This document shows, in pieces, positions 14,402 to 22,069 of a stretch of 27,111 bases of DNA (positions are counted from its first letter, which is position 1; every line of letters begins with the position of its first letter). Source of the DNA: an uncultured Eggerthellaceae bacterium (GTDB taxonomy: Bacteria > Actinomycetota > Coriobacteriia > Coriobacteriales > Eggerthellaceae). The notes beneath the pieces are model-generated. The model searched no databases. It was not told the DNA's origin and saw only the letters and a list, made by a program, of their open reading frames with translations. The DNA is taken from NCBI GenBank assembly GCA_946618265.1, contig CAMOLA010000030.1, positions 1 to 27,111 on the forward strand, in the 5' to 3' direction. A program made the position numbers and the translations under genes.

Positions 14402-15007
14402 ATGAGAAACGTGAGCGAAGCATCCGAAAACAACATCGTGGCATATGGCGACGAGAGTGTCTTGCTGGCGGCTGCTCCGCCTCTCTATTTGCTCGGTGCT
14501 TCGATATTAAAAGGCGACCAGCGTTCCGTTGTGGAAGCGCTCGAGCGCATCAAGCCGAAGGGTGCTGCGAAATTACATTGGCGGAGCATGACCGACGCCC
14601 AGAAAGCAGAGTCTGTTGCCGCCATGTCCCGTGCGCGTCATCAAACGACCATTGTCTCTGCAAGTCCGCTCGTCGGCATCAAGCAGGAACGCGCCAGGCG
14701 CAAGTGCCTTGAGGCACTCTTGGCAAAATTGGAAACGCTCGGCGTGGATGTTCTGACTCTCGAAAGCAGGAGAGAACCGCTCGATGGACGCGATAGGGAC
14801 TGTCTGCTGTATGCTCGACGCGCTCATGTTGTGCAAAGCATCGATCTTGCTCACGTTGCCGGTCAAGACGATCCTCGGTTGTGGCTTCCTGATTAGATAC
14901 TGGGAGCATACGGCGAAAGCGCGCGAAAGCTTGAAGCGGCACGAAAATGGGCTGATGACTGGCATCGGGTTATGGAAAACGTAGAGGTTTTCGATATTGG
15001 GCTCTGA
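14402..15007 (+). pseudogene. DUF3800-like protein gene interrupted by an in-frame amber codon
   Basis: From the ATG at 14402 the frame gives 164 residues ending LWLPD, then TAG at 14894-14896. The same frame then continues for 36 codons (starting ILGAYGESARKLEAARKW) to TGA at 15005-15007. The protein has the plan of small actinobacterial DUF3800-like, RNase H-fold proteins: an early acidic YGDES, a KLHWRSM stretch, a central LESR acid and DPRLWLPD; in relatives known to me this last motif runs on into a final helix, as here after the stop. A single CAG-to-TAG change would explain it. The product may be a dead gene, a shortened protein or a read-through product. The start is not firm; a GTG at 14411 is possible. 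A hairpin terminator follows. Confidence 0.65.
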
Positions 15008-15014
15008 ACGTCGC

Positions 15015-15054
15015 AGAGGCCGGGTCCCATCATAACACGGGCTGTCCGGCCTCT
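15015..15054 (+). terminator. Terminator-like hairpin after the DUF3800-like gene
   Basis: AGAGGCCGG (15015-15023) pairs with CCGGCCTCT (15046-15054), followed by a pyrimidine-rich ACTTCCTTTCCCCC. It starts 8 nt after the downstream TGA at 15007 and not after the TAG at 14896, which supports the longer gene as the original unit. Confidence 0.7.
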
Positions 15055-15280
15055 ACTTCCTTTCCCCCGCAGGGGTGGCTTTCGATTCGAATCATATCAT
15101 ATTGGGATACGGCTGCCATCGATGTTTCGGCGGCCTGCGATGGAATGCCGTTTTTTGCCGTGCATGGCTCTGTATTCGGCTGTCGGTTCCTTTGCTGCGC
15201 ACGGCAACGCACGGAGTGTGCATTTCCGAGTCGACGAATGGCTCAAACGCCGCTCCTGCGAAAAGTGCACCATATAAGCT

Positions 15281-15552
15281 GGAAAACCGCGAGCGAAGCG
15301 CGGTTTCGTGCACTGGAGGCGCGCGCGGTGCACCGGATTGCGGTTCGCTCGCGGTTTCGGGTGCTGGCGGGTTTCCGCGACCTGGGGAAACTCCGGGATC
15401 GCCCCCGCGGGTCGCCGGAAAACGCGAGTGAAGCGCGATTTCGTGCAAAGCGGAGGCGCTCGATGCGCCGAATCGCGTTTCGACCGCGGTTTTGGGTGCT
15501 CGAGTGAAACACTAACCCTGGGAGACCCGTTTCCGGTCGCGCGCGGAGGGCA
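15281..15552. repeat. Two 136-bp hairpin-forming repeat units
   Basis: Units start at 15281 and 15417 (both GGAAAAC). Their first 90 bp are clearly alike and the rest is diverged. In the first, AAACCGCGAGCGAA (15284-15297) is perfectly repeated in reverse at 15344-15357, giving a long stem with GTGCAC on both sides inside. The second can fold in a similar but weaker way. Open frames across them have no ribosome site or coding pattern. Apart from this repeat I see nothing definite in 15055-15560. Confidence 0.75.
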
Positions 15553-15584
15553 AGCGTATCGCGGGCGGGGTGTCAAGCGAAAAG

Positions 15585-15619
15585 TTGCGCAACAAATGGG
15601 ACGGGATAGCGGGTAGTAT
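15585..15619 (+). promoter_or_regulatory. Promoter-like motif TTGCGCAAC-N20-TAGTAT
   Basis: TTGCGCAAC (15585-15593), 20 nt, TAGTAT (15614-15619). No gene starts for more than 800 bp downstream, so it would drive the polysaccharide operon through a long leader, or a separate RNA. Confidence 0.45.
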
Positions 15620-15770
15620 GGAGTGCACGTAAAAAATGCGGGGCGAACGGGGCGTTCGTGCAATTCTGAGAAATCGGGTCGAGCGATTCAGGTTGTCCGT
15701 TTTGAGCTGCGGTGATTGCGTAATGGACGAATCGTGAGAAAAACGACCGTTCAGCTATTATATGAGCGTT

Positions 15771-15804
15771 TTGGCAACATGGAGAGTCAGGTTTAGGGTA
15801 TTAT
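15771..15804 (+). promoter_or_regulatory. Promoter-like motif TTGGCAAC-N20-TATTAT
   Basis: TTGGCAAC (15771-15778), 20 nt, TATTAT (15799-15804). The start near 15811 would give a leader of about 650 nt ahead of the NusG-like gene. A further -10-like TATACT occurs at 16001-16006 without a clear -35 box. Confidence 0.45.
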
Positions 15805-16198
15805 TCGTACGTTAAACATGAGCGGATAGATTCGGGCGTGCGCGTGGGGCGCAGGAACGTTTGGGGGAGAATCGATCGGGCTCATGGTCGTTGCGGGGGC
15901 GCCCGTCGACGAGCATGGGCCCGGTTGCGGCATTTTGCCCCCACAACGTTTGCGTTTCGGTCGATAACGCTCCCAAGGATTACGGAGCTATCGGGTGGAC
16001 TATACTGACAATGCGATAATTGCAGGTGATGCTGCTGGCGTTGTTGGGCGCTCGGTGGGGGGCGACCGCCGGCATGGTGGCGAGGCCAACTACGTAAGCC
16101 GCCCATCTAGCTTGAATCGAATCACAACTGCACAACCAAGCGAACTATGCGTGTTGCCGACTGCGAGCAATCGAACGGCAGCGCGCTTGCAGGTATGT

Positions 16199-16427
16199 CG
16201 CAGGAGGCAAGCAACTTCAGTCTGATAGGTGCTTGCCTCCTGCGGGAAACCGCAGAGCCGAACATATCTCGGAAAGCGCAGATGGTGCCAGGGGCGGATC
16301 AAGCGGAGCCGAGAAGTTGAATACGAGACAGGTTTGGGGCGAAGGCCCGATGGCGAAGCCGTGCCGTAACAAGGCGAGGTGAGGCCAGGGTGCAAGCCTC
16401 ATGGCGAAGCTTTGGCGAAACGACCTA
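16199..16427 (+). ncRNA. Structured leader RNA of the polysaccharide operon (candidate)
   Basis: 16199-16213 pairs perfectly with 16230-16244 (15 bp, GC-rich, 16-nt loop). The right arm overlaps by 4 nt a second possible hairpin, TGCGG-GAAA-CCGCA (16241-16254), so the two folds exclude each other. TCTCGG (16267-16272) can pair with CCGAGA (16309-16314). From 16329 come GGGC-GAAG-GCCC, GGC-GAA-GCC, and TGAGGC/GCCTCA (16380-16401); AGGTTT can close against AAACGACCT. The string GGCGAA occurs four times in 16338-16419. There is no T-run after the first hairpin. Position directly before a NusG paralogue suggests the antitermination target or a processing switch. This is my own fold, with no covariation behind it. 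Confidence 0.5.
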
Positions 16428-16462
16428 AGCAGCCAACAACCCAAGGAAACCGAGACCAAAAA

Positions 16463-16993
16463 ATGTGGTATGTCATACAAGTAGCCAGCGGACAGGAGCG
16501 CAAGACGTGCGACCTTATCGACTCGTCGGTCGGACGTGCACTCGACGAGCGGGGAAGGCCCATCGTTAAGGAGTGCTTTGTGCCGCGCTACAAGGTGGAG
16601 CAAAAATACCGCGGTACGTACCGCACGGTGGAGCGCGTGCTGTTCCCCGGGTACGTGATAGCCATCACGGGCAACGTGGGCGCACTCAACCGCGAGCTGT
16701 CCAAGCTCCCCGCGTTCACGCGTTTGCTCGGCAGCAGTGAGGCCTTCGTACCGCTTGATCGCTCTGAGATGGCGTTCATCGACTCGCTTACCAGCGAGGG
16801 TCGGCGCACGGTGGAGGTATCGCGCGCCGTGTCGGAAGGCGATCGCATCAAAGTGGTCGACGGCCCCCTTCTCGGATGCGACGGCTGGATTCGTAAGGTC
16901 AACCGTCGCAAGGGCACCTGTTTCGTAGAAACCGAGATGTTCGGTAGGACGATGAAGATAGAGATAGGGCTCGCCGTCGTGTCGGAAGCTTGA
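16463..16993 (+). CDS. NusG paralogue (LoaP/UpxY-like antiterminator)
   Basis: 176 residues from the ATG at 16463, where the NusG fold begins (MWYVIQVASGQE). The NGN domain covers about 1-110, with the FVPRYKV and LFPGYVI strands that contact RNA polymerase; a KOW domain follows at about 125-175 (GDRIKVVDGPLLGCDGWIRKV). Housekeeping NusG is not normally found at the head of a glycan locus. LoaP, UpxY, TaA and RfaH are such specialised copies and help polymerase read through long surface-polysaccharide or antibiotic operons after loading at a leader element (family knowledge). The ribosome site is weak: AAGGA lies 15 nt before the ATG, so translation may be limited or leader-dependent. The first gene of the operon, it likely controls all genes to the window end. 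Confidence 0.87.
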   Translation: MWYVIQVASGQERKTCDLIDSSVGRALDERGRPIVKECFVPRYKVEQKYRGTYRTVERVLFPGYVIAITGNVGALNRELSKLPAFTRLLGSSEAFVPLDRSEMAFIDSLTSEGRRTVEVSRAVSEGDRIKVVDGPLLGCDGWIRKVNRRKGTCFVETEMFGRTMKIEIGLAVVSEA

Positions 16994-17028
16994 GCCCGTT
17001 GCGATAGATGGAAGGCAACTGAGGAGAG

Positions 17029-17277
17029 ATGAACGGCGCCTTTGGAAAGCGCTTCGCGTCATTCCAAGAATTCTTGTTTCTTGGTGGCATCCGTCCAAGC
17101 ATTATAAGAGAGTGGGCGAGCCTGGCGCATAATAGGCTGTTGAACTGGGGATACGCATCCGCTCACAAAAAACTGGAATCCAAGGCGGCCGGATGCCGAC
17201 CGCATTGCCTCTCGCGCTCGTTTCTAAGAGCGCCATTCAATAGCAACCTTGAAGCGCGATTGGGGGTGGTCGCGTGA
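17029..17277 (+). CDS. Small ORF coupled to the sugar transferase gene
   Basis: 82 residues from an ATG with GAGGAG immediately upstream (only 2 nt spacing). Its stop overlaps the GTG start of the next gene by four bases (GTGA), a layout typical of translational coupling. It begins MNGAFGKRFASFQEF, has no signal peptide, membrane segment or motif I recognise, and is rich in Arg, Ser and Leu. It may be a leader ORF that regulates entry into the sugar transferase gene, a remnant of a gene, or chance. Confidence 0.4.
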   Translation: MNGAFGKRFASFQEFLFLGGIRPSIIREWASLAHNRLLNWGYASAHKKLESKAAGCRPHCLSRSFLRAPFNSNLEARLGVVA

Positions 17278-18206
17278 CGAACGCGGTTGACTCCGCAGCG
17301 GAAGCGCTGCCGACCGGTGCGAGCATGGACATCCACAGAATCCCCGAAGGTGCTAACATCATCCAAATCACCGCGGAGGACTTGGCGCACGGGAAGGCAG
17401 CGAGGACGGACGCCCATGACGGGGAGAGCTTCACCGAGACGGGCAAGCTCTACGACCGCAAGGAGTGGAAGGCGCACAAGGAGCGCGTCCGCGCGGGCGA
17501 AGTGCTGTTCCGCCCCAACTACAACGACGACCCCGACCCGGCGGTGCTCGAGACCGTCGAGAAGCTCGTCGACACCAGCAAGGTGATAGAGCTCGAGCGC
17601 ATCAACTACGCCAAGCTGCCCAGGCGACGTGTTTTCCGGTTCGTCAAGCGCGCCTTCGACATCGCGTCCTGCAGCGCGGCTCTCGTTGTGTGCGCTATCC
17701 CCATGGCCGTCATCGCCGTCGCGGTGAAGCTGGATTCCCCCGGGCCGGTCTTCTACTCGCAGACCAGGCTCGGCGCCTATTCGCGCCCGATACAGGTAGT
17801 GAAGTTCCGTAGCATGCGTACAGATGCGGAGGCAATGGGCGCACAATGGGCGCAGGGCGAAGATCCGCGCGTGACGAAGGTTGGAGCGTTCCTGCGAAAG
17901 ACAAGGCTGGACGAGCTTCCCCAATTTTGGGCAGTTATCAAAGGGGACATGTCCCTCATAGGACCTAGGCCTGAACGCGAGGTATTTTACAACGAGTTTG
18001 AGAAGTATATTCACGGTTTCAGTCAGAGAATGGTTTGTAGACCTGGGATAACTGGTTTAGCTCAAGTTAACGGAGGATATGATCTTCTGCCAGAGGAAAA
18101 AATTCTCTACGATATCGAATATATCAAACATGCTAATTTAGCCATGGATTGGAAAATCATTTGGAAAACAATATCTGTTCTATTCACGCATGAAGGCGCA
18201 AGGTGA
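17274..18206 (+). CDS. Initiating sugar-phosphate transferase (polyprenyl-phosphate hexose-1-P transferase)
   Basis: 310 residues from the GTG at 17274, which overlaps the upstream ORF. Residues 1-120 are a hydrophilic extension. A membrane segment follows at about 133-150 (CSAALVVCAIPMAVIAVAV) and then the bacterial sugar transferase domain: GPVFYSQTRLG, KFRSMRTDAE, the catalytic acid pair D213-E214 in TRLDELPQF, GDMSLIGPRPE, and PGITGLAQV. Such enzymes (WcaJ, WbaP, PglC type) move a sugar phosphate from a UDP-sugar onto undecaprenyl phosphate at the inner face of the membrane, starting each repeat unit. The sugar cannot be read from sequence. Base composition drops sharply at about 17950-17980, inside the conserved region, as if the 3' end came from another donor. 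Confidence 0.92.
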   Translation: MTNAVDSAAEALPTGASMDIHRIPEGANIIQITAEDLAHGKAARTDAHDGESFTETGKLYDRKEWKAHKERVRAGEVLFRPNYNDDPDPAVLETVEKLVDTSKVIELERINYAKLPRRRVFRFVKRAFDIASCSAALVVCAIPMAVIAVAVKLDSPGPVFYSQTRLGAYSRPIQVVKFRSMRTDAEAMGAQWAQGEDPRVTKVGAFLRKTRLDELPQFWAVIKGDMSLIGPRPEREVFYNEFEKYIHGFSQRMVCRPGITGLAQVNGGYDLLPEEKILYDIEYIKHANLAMDWKIIWKTISVLFTHEGAR

Positions 18207-18405
18207 TATCTCAGCAATAGAACTCAATTTAAATCAATTAAGGAGTGACTATATCATATTCAAATAACGCAGCGATAGCTTGAATTCTAAGCTCCTATTG
18301 TTCAAGAATTGACTTCGTGATGTAACTCCGGGTGAGTGCCAATCATTAGCGTAGTTTATCGAGATAATAAGCATTGTCGAAAACCAGTGAAACGAGTTAG
18401 TTATA

Positions 18406-19632
18406 GTGGAAGCAGCAACCTCATATGCTGTAAGGAAAAGTGTCAAGGCTGACGATGTGTCACACCGTGCCGCATCTTATCTTTTCTTAATTGCGATTTT
18501 CTGCAAACAATTCTATATTGTTGGATCTGGAAATATTCAGCCTGCGGATATTATATTTGGAGTGTCGTTTCTTCTGACGATACTCAAATCGGGCGTGTTC
18601 TTTAAGATTAGCAAAATTGATTTTCCGTTTATATTATTTTCAATGTGCGCAATCGTTATTAATTCTATATATGCCGCCATATGCAACGATCTTACTTTCT
18701 TTCGGACGTGCTTGTTTTTCCTTTTCAACGTAATGGTTGTGTTAACGTTTCGACAGCTAGGCACGAGCCGACAATTCTTGAGTCAAATAGTTTGGGTCTT
18801 GCGCGCAGCGTTAGTTCTCCAACTACTCTTATACTTACTCTCCGTTGGACGATGGTACGATGGTTATCGATACATGGGTACTTTCAATGACCCAAATCAG
18901 TATGGTTTCTATGTACTTATAGCTTACTTAATTATTCAATTAATATCACATAGAATTTCAATGAGGGTAACAATATTCGATGATTTACTTGCTCTAGTTT
19001 TGCTTATAACCAGCTCATCAACAGGGATGGTAATCAGTTACTTAGTGTTTGTGGCTCTTAAGTATATAGTTGCACCTATTAAACAGGCTTCAATCAAGGG
19101 GGCTATCAAATCTATTTCTATCATTGGGTTGATAATCGCGCTAGCTTTACCCATCTCCGTCATTAGCGATTCATATGGAGCGATCGGGGGGAGCCTTTCA
19201 TCAGTGGGCAATCGCATAACAGCGAAGGTTGCGAAGATGAATAACCTATCCCTAGAGGGTGATTATTCAAACTCAATTATCCTTGATCGAAATCTCGATA
19301 AAATTGGCCTATACCCGGAGTATCTAGTCTTTGGCGCAGGGGACGGCAAATATGATCGCTTTGTAGGGTCGAGGAACAATAGTGAAGTGCATTCGACATG
19401 GTTCGGTTCGTTATTCTGTTATGGAGTCATCCCGTTTGCATTCCTTATAGCTTGGATAGCTGTTAATCTGAAAAGAGCAAAAGGTGATGTGCAGCTATTT
19501 GCGTATTTAACTATCATTTTAGAAGCATTCACGTTAGCTAATCAGCGGCAACCATTATTCTGGCTTGCGTTCATGATTGCATCGCTTGAATTGACGGACG
19601 ATCCATGTGGGGCAATTGATGGAAGCGAGTAA
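18406..19632 (+). CDS. Wzy-like O-antigen/capsule polymerase
   Basis: 408 residues from a GTG at 18406; no clear ribosome site, and a GTG at 18457 is an alternative. It is a polytopic membrane protein with about ten hydrophobic segments from residue 25 to the end. The pattern GTFNDPNQYGFYVL before a long hydrophilic loop (about 265-330, ending in VHSTWFGSLFCYGV) is typical of the O-antigen ligase/polymerase superfamily, where the loop faces outside and carries catalytic residues. It would join lipid-linked repeat units outside the membrane. The gene is clearly AT-richer than the genes at either end of the window. Its end overlaps the next gene. Confidence 0.8.
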   Translation: MEAATSYAVRKSVKADDVSHRAASYLFLIAIFCKQFYIVGSGNIQPADIIFGVSFLLTILKSGVFFKISKIDFPFILFSMCAIVINSIYAAICNDLTFFRTCLFFLFNVMVVLTFRQLGTSRQFLSQIVWVLRAALVLQLLLYLLSVGRWYDGYRYMGTFNDPNQYGFYVLIAYLIIQLISHRISMRVTIFDDLLALVLLITSSSTGMVISYLVFVALKYIVAPIKQASIKGAIKSISIIGLIIALALPISVISDSYGAIGGSLSSVGNRITAKVAKMNNLSLEGDYSNSIILDRNLDKIGLYPEYLVFGAGDGKYDRFVGSRNNSEVHSTWFGSLFCYGVIPFAFLIAWIAVNLKRAKGDVQLFAYLTIILEAFTLANQRQPLFWLAFMIASLELTDDPCGAIDGSE

Positions 19633-20884
19633 TAGTGTATTTCGCAATACCATAATGCAATATCTATATGTGGGAGCTCGATATGTGTTTCCGCTATTAA
19701 CCCTTCCTTATTTGGCTAGAGTATTTGGCCCAGATACATATGGTATTCGCGCTTACATTGTATCGCTCGCATTGTTTTTTCAGGCTCTTGCTGATTTCGG
19801 ATTCAACCTCTCCGGCGCAAAATCAATAATAGTTGCCGACGGTAATCAGCAAGAGCAAAATCTCATATATTCAGCAATACTGTCATCAAAAGCGATACTC
19901 GTTCTTCTTCTGCTTGGGCCTTTAGTGGCAATCTCATTAATGACCCCGCTAACGCACGATGTTATACATCTAGTCCTAATTGCCTATCTCGGAGTTATAT
20001 TCAATTCCTTCATCCCGGATTTCCTTTTTATCGGTTACGAAAAAATGGAAATAATAACGTCGCGATATGTTTTGGCAAAAACGATTACGACGTGCATGAT
20101 CTTTCTTCTTATACATTCTCAAGCCGATATATTGTTGTCTATAGCGATAGATTCTGGCGGAACTCTTCTTGCGTTGTTGTTTTCTTTGTTACAGGCAAAA
20201 CAACAGTTCAATACCAAATTCACTACATCTGGTGTAAACGCAATTATTAAATCTTTCAGATTAGCAACCCCTTTCTTCTTGAACAATATTTCGGTTGCAG
20301 CTCTGAATGCGCTTGCCACCGTTTTCGTGGGTTTGTTTCTGGAGAATGCAGTGTCTGTTGCCTACTGGAGCCTATCCGTAACGGCTTTGAACGCAGTTTT
20401 ATCTCTATACAACCCCGTTGCAAATGCCCTTTATCCGCATATGGTAAACAAAAAGGATTACCGTCTCTATATGAAATACTTCATGTTGGGGACGGTGCTG
20501 TCGCTTATTGGAGCGATAGCTTTTGCTTTGTTGGCGCCATTCATTATGTTTGTATTAGGTGGCGATGAGTACTCCAGCGGAAGCAGCGTTCTCGTCTGGT
20601 TAGCTCCAACAGTTTTCTTTGCATATCCATCATTACTGCTTGGGAATCCGATTCTTGGAGCACTTGGATGTGAAAAGGAAATGGCTCAAGCATCAATCAT
20701 ATCAGTATTAGTGTATGTCTGCTTGATTATACTAATTAATGCTCTCGGTTTCTTTTCGCTCGAGACGATAGCTGTTTGCAGGGGGCTCGCAGAACTACTG
20801 TTGTTAATCATTCGTTATGCAATGGTGCATCGGAACATTGGAAGTATATATCGTCTCGCTCATGAAACAAATCTGGAAAGTTAG
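19619..20884 (+). CDS. Wzx-like polysaccharide flippase (MOP family)
   Basis: 421 residues from the ATG at 19619, chosen because TGGGG lies 6 nt upstream; a GTG at 19607 is possible. It overlaps the polymerase gene by 14 nt, suggesting coupling. The start (SVFRNTIMQYLYVGARYVFPLLTLPYLARVFGPDTYG) is the usual opening of polysaccharide-synthesis flippases, and 12 or so hydrophobic segments follow across the whole length. It should move the undecaprenyl-linked repeat unit to the outer face of the membrane. AT-rich, like its neighbours. Confidence 0.88.
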   Translation: MEASNSVFRNTIMQYLYVGARYVFPLLTLPYLARVFGPDTYGIRAYIVSLALFFQALADFGFNLSGAKSIIVADGNQQEQNLIYSAILSSKAILVLLLLGPLVAISLMTPLTHDVIHLVLIAYLGVIFNSFIPDFLFIGYEKMEIITSRYVLAKTITTCMIFLLIHSQADILLSIAIDSGGTLLALLFSLLQAKQQFNTKFTTSGVNAIIKSFRLATPFFLNNISVAALNALATVFVGLFLENAVSVAYWSLSVTALNAVLSLYNPVANALYPHMVNKKDYRLYMKYFMLGTVLSLIGAIAFALLAPFIMFVLGGDEYSSGSSVLVWLAPTVFFAYPSLLLGNPILGALGCEKEMAQASIISVLVYVCLIILINALGFFSLETIAVCRGLAELLLLIIRYAMVHRNIGSIYRLAHETNLES

Positions 20885-20907
20885 TATTCTGTGTTAACGG
20901 AGCTGAA

Positions 20908-22017
20908 ATGAGAATTCTATATATCTCAAATCAAGTATTCACTTTTAGTAAAGGGTTTGAGACTTTGTTTAGTCTGCTCAACGAATTAGGACACGATGTT
21001 GTCTGGGCAGCAAATTTTACAAGGTTCAACGGCGATATAAAGAGCATTCCGTACAAGGTTAACCAAATAGATTTAGTATCAAAACCTTTAAAACTAACAA
21101 ACATAAGAGCGTTGAAACAGCTTTGTAAGGCAGTAGATGATAGTAGCATCGACGCGATTATATGCGATACACCCATAGGCAGTTTGCTTGGGCGTTTAGC
21201 GGGCCTTATTAAGAAGATCAAGCCAGTTATATATGTTGCTCACGGTTTTCTATTTTACGAAGGTTGCCCATTCATAAATAGAACCTTATATTATTGGGAA
21301 GAACGCATCCTCGCTAGAGTTACAGATGTGCTCGTAACCATAAATGATATGGATGAGCATGCCGCTTTAAAGATGAGACTTCGAAAAGGAGGTTTCATTG
21401 GGAGGATTCATGGTGCAGGGGTTGATATTGACGTAGATTGCACGAGAAACCGTACTCTACAAGATGTGTTGAACCTTTCGGATTCGATTATTTGTTTCTC
21501 GGCCGCTCGAATCGATACCAATAAGAATATCGAGACTGCCATAAAAGCATTCTGCCATCTTAAAGATTTGGATGTCCACTATGCCATTGCTGGCGATGGC
21601 GATCATATATCAAAGCTTAAAGATTTAGTTCGCGAATTAGGCTTATCTGAGCGTGTGCATTTCCTTGGATACAGGACGGATATTCCTCTACTGCTCAATT
21701 CTTCAGATATTTTTGTTCTTTCCTCTGTTCGTGAAGGGTTATCTAGGTCGCTAATGGAGGCCATGGCTCATGGGCTGCCTTGCGTGGTTTCTGAGGCTAG
21801 AGGAAACCGAGATTTAATCGGAGAAGATGAAGGTGGCTTCATTTGCTCGACCTTTGATAGCGAGCAGTATGCAAATTCGATTAGAGAGTTGGTTACAAGC
21901 CGTGCTTTGAGGCAAGCAATGGGTGATAGAAATAAAAAAGCTATCATCCCATTTTCACGCGCTCGGGTTGTAGAAGAGTATCGAGCAATTTTCAATAAAG
22001 CTCTTCACGTCGAATAA
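20908..22017 (+). CDS. GT4-family glycosyltransferase
   Basis: 369 residues from the ATG at 20908, with ACGGAG 5 nt upstream. GT-B fold: N-terminal half with MRILYISNQ, the KGFETLFSLLNELGHDV helix and VIYVAHGFLFY; C-terminal half with the donor site, CFSAARIDTNKNIETAIKAF, AIAGDGD, VHFLGYRTDIPLLLNSSDIFVLSS and the E-x7-E pair in REGLSRSLMEAMAHGLP. It adds one sugar to the growing lipid-linked unit at the inner membrane face; sugar and linkage are unknown. It is the only classical glycosyltransferase in the window, so further ones probably lie downstream or the repeat is short. Confidence 0.9.
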   Translation: MRILYISNQVFTFSKGFETLFSLLNELGHDVVWAANFTRFNGDIKSIPYKVNQIDLVSKPLKLTNIRALKQLCKAVDDSSIDAIICDTPIGSLLGRLAGLIKKIKPVIYVAHGFLFYEGCPFINRTLYYWEERILARVTDVLVTINDMDEHAALKMRLRKGGFIGRIHGAGVDIDVDCTRNRTLQDVLNLSDSIICFSAARIDTNKNIETAIKAFCHLKDLDVHYAIAGDGDHISKLKDLVRELGLSERVHFLGYRTDIPLLLNSSDIFVLSSVREGLSRSLMEAMAHGLPCVVSEARGNRDLIGEDEGGFICSTFDSEQYANSIRELVTSRALRQAMGDRNKKAIIPFSRARVVEEYRAIFNKALHVE

Positions 22018-22069
22018 TGAAATAGCAGAAAGAAGTATTGAAATAGCTACTGCTACAGAGGTGTAATTA

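Noticed and set aside
15097..15663. A 188-codon minus-strand open frame with repeated Arg/Pro-rich segments
   Set aside because: Its repeats are those of the hairpin-forming DNA units, and it lacks a ribosome site and protein-like composition.
16199..16244. The 15-bp leader hairpin as a plain intrinsic terminator
   Set aside because: It is not followed by a T-run; the next bases are GGAAACCGCAG.
16329..16427. The GGCGAA-rich leader as a known riboswitch (c-di-GMP, c-di-AMP, cobalamin)
   Set aside because: I could not match the conserved core of any of these by eye; a covariance-model search would decide.
18249..18446. A 65-codon minus-strand frame before the polymerase gene
   Set aside because: It overlaps the start of the polymerase gene, has no ribosome site and lies in AT-rich DNA of the operon strand.
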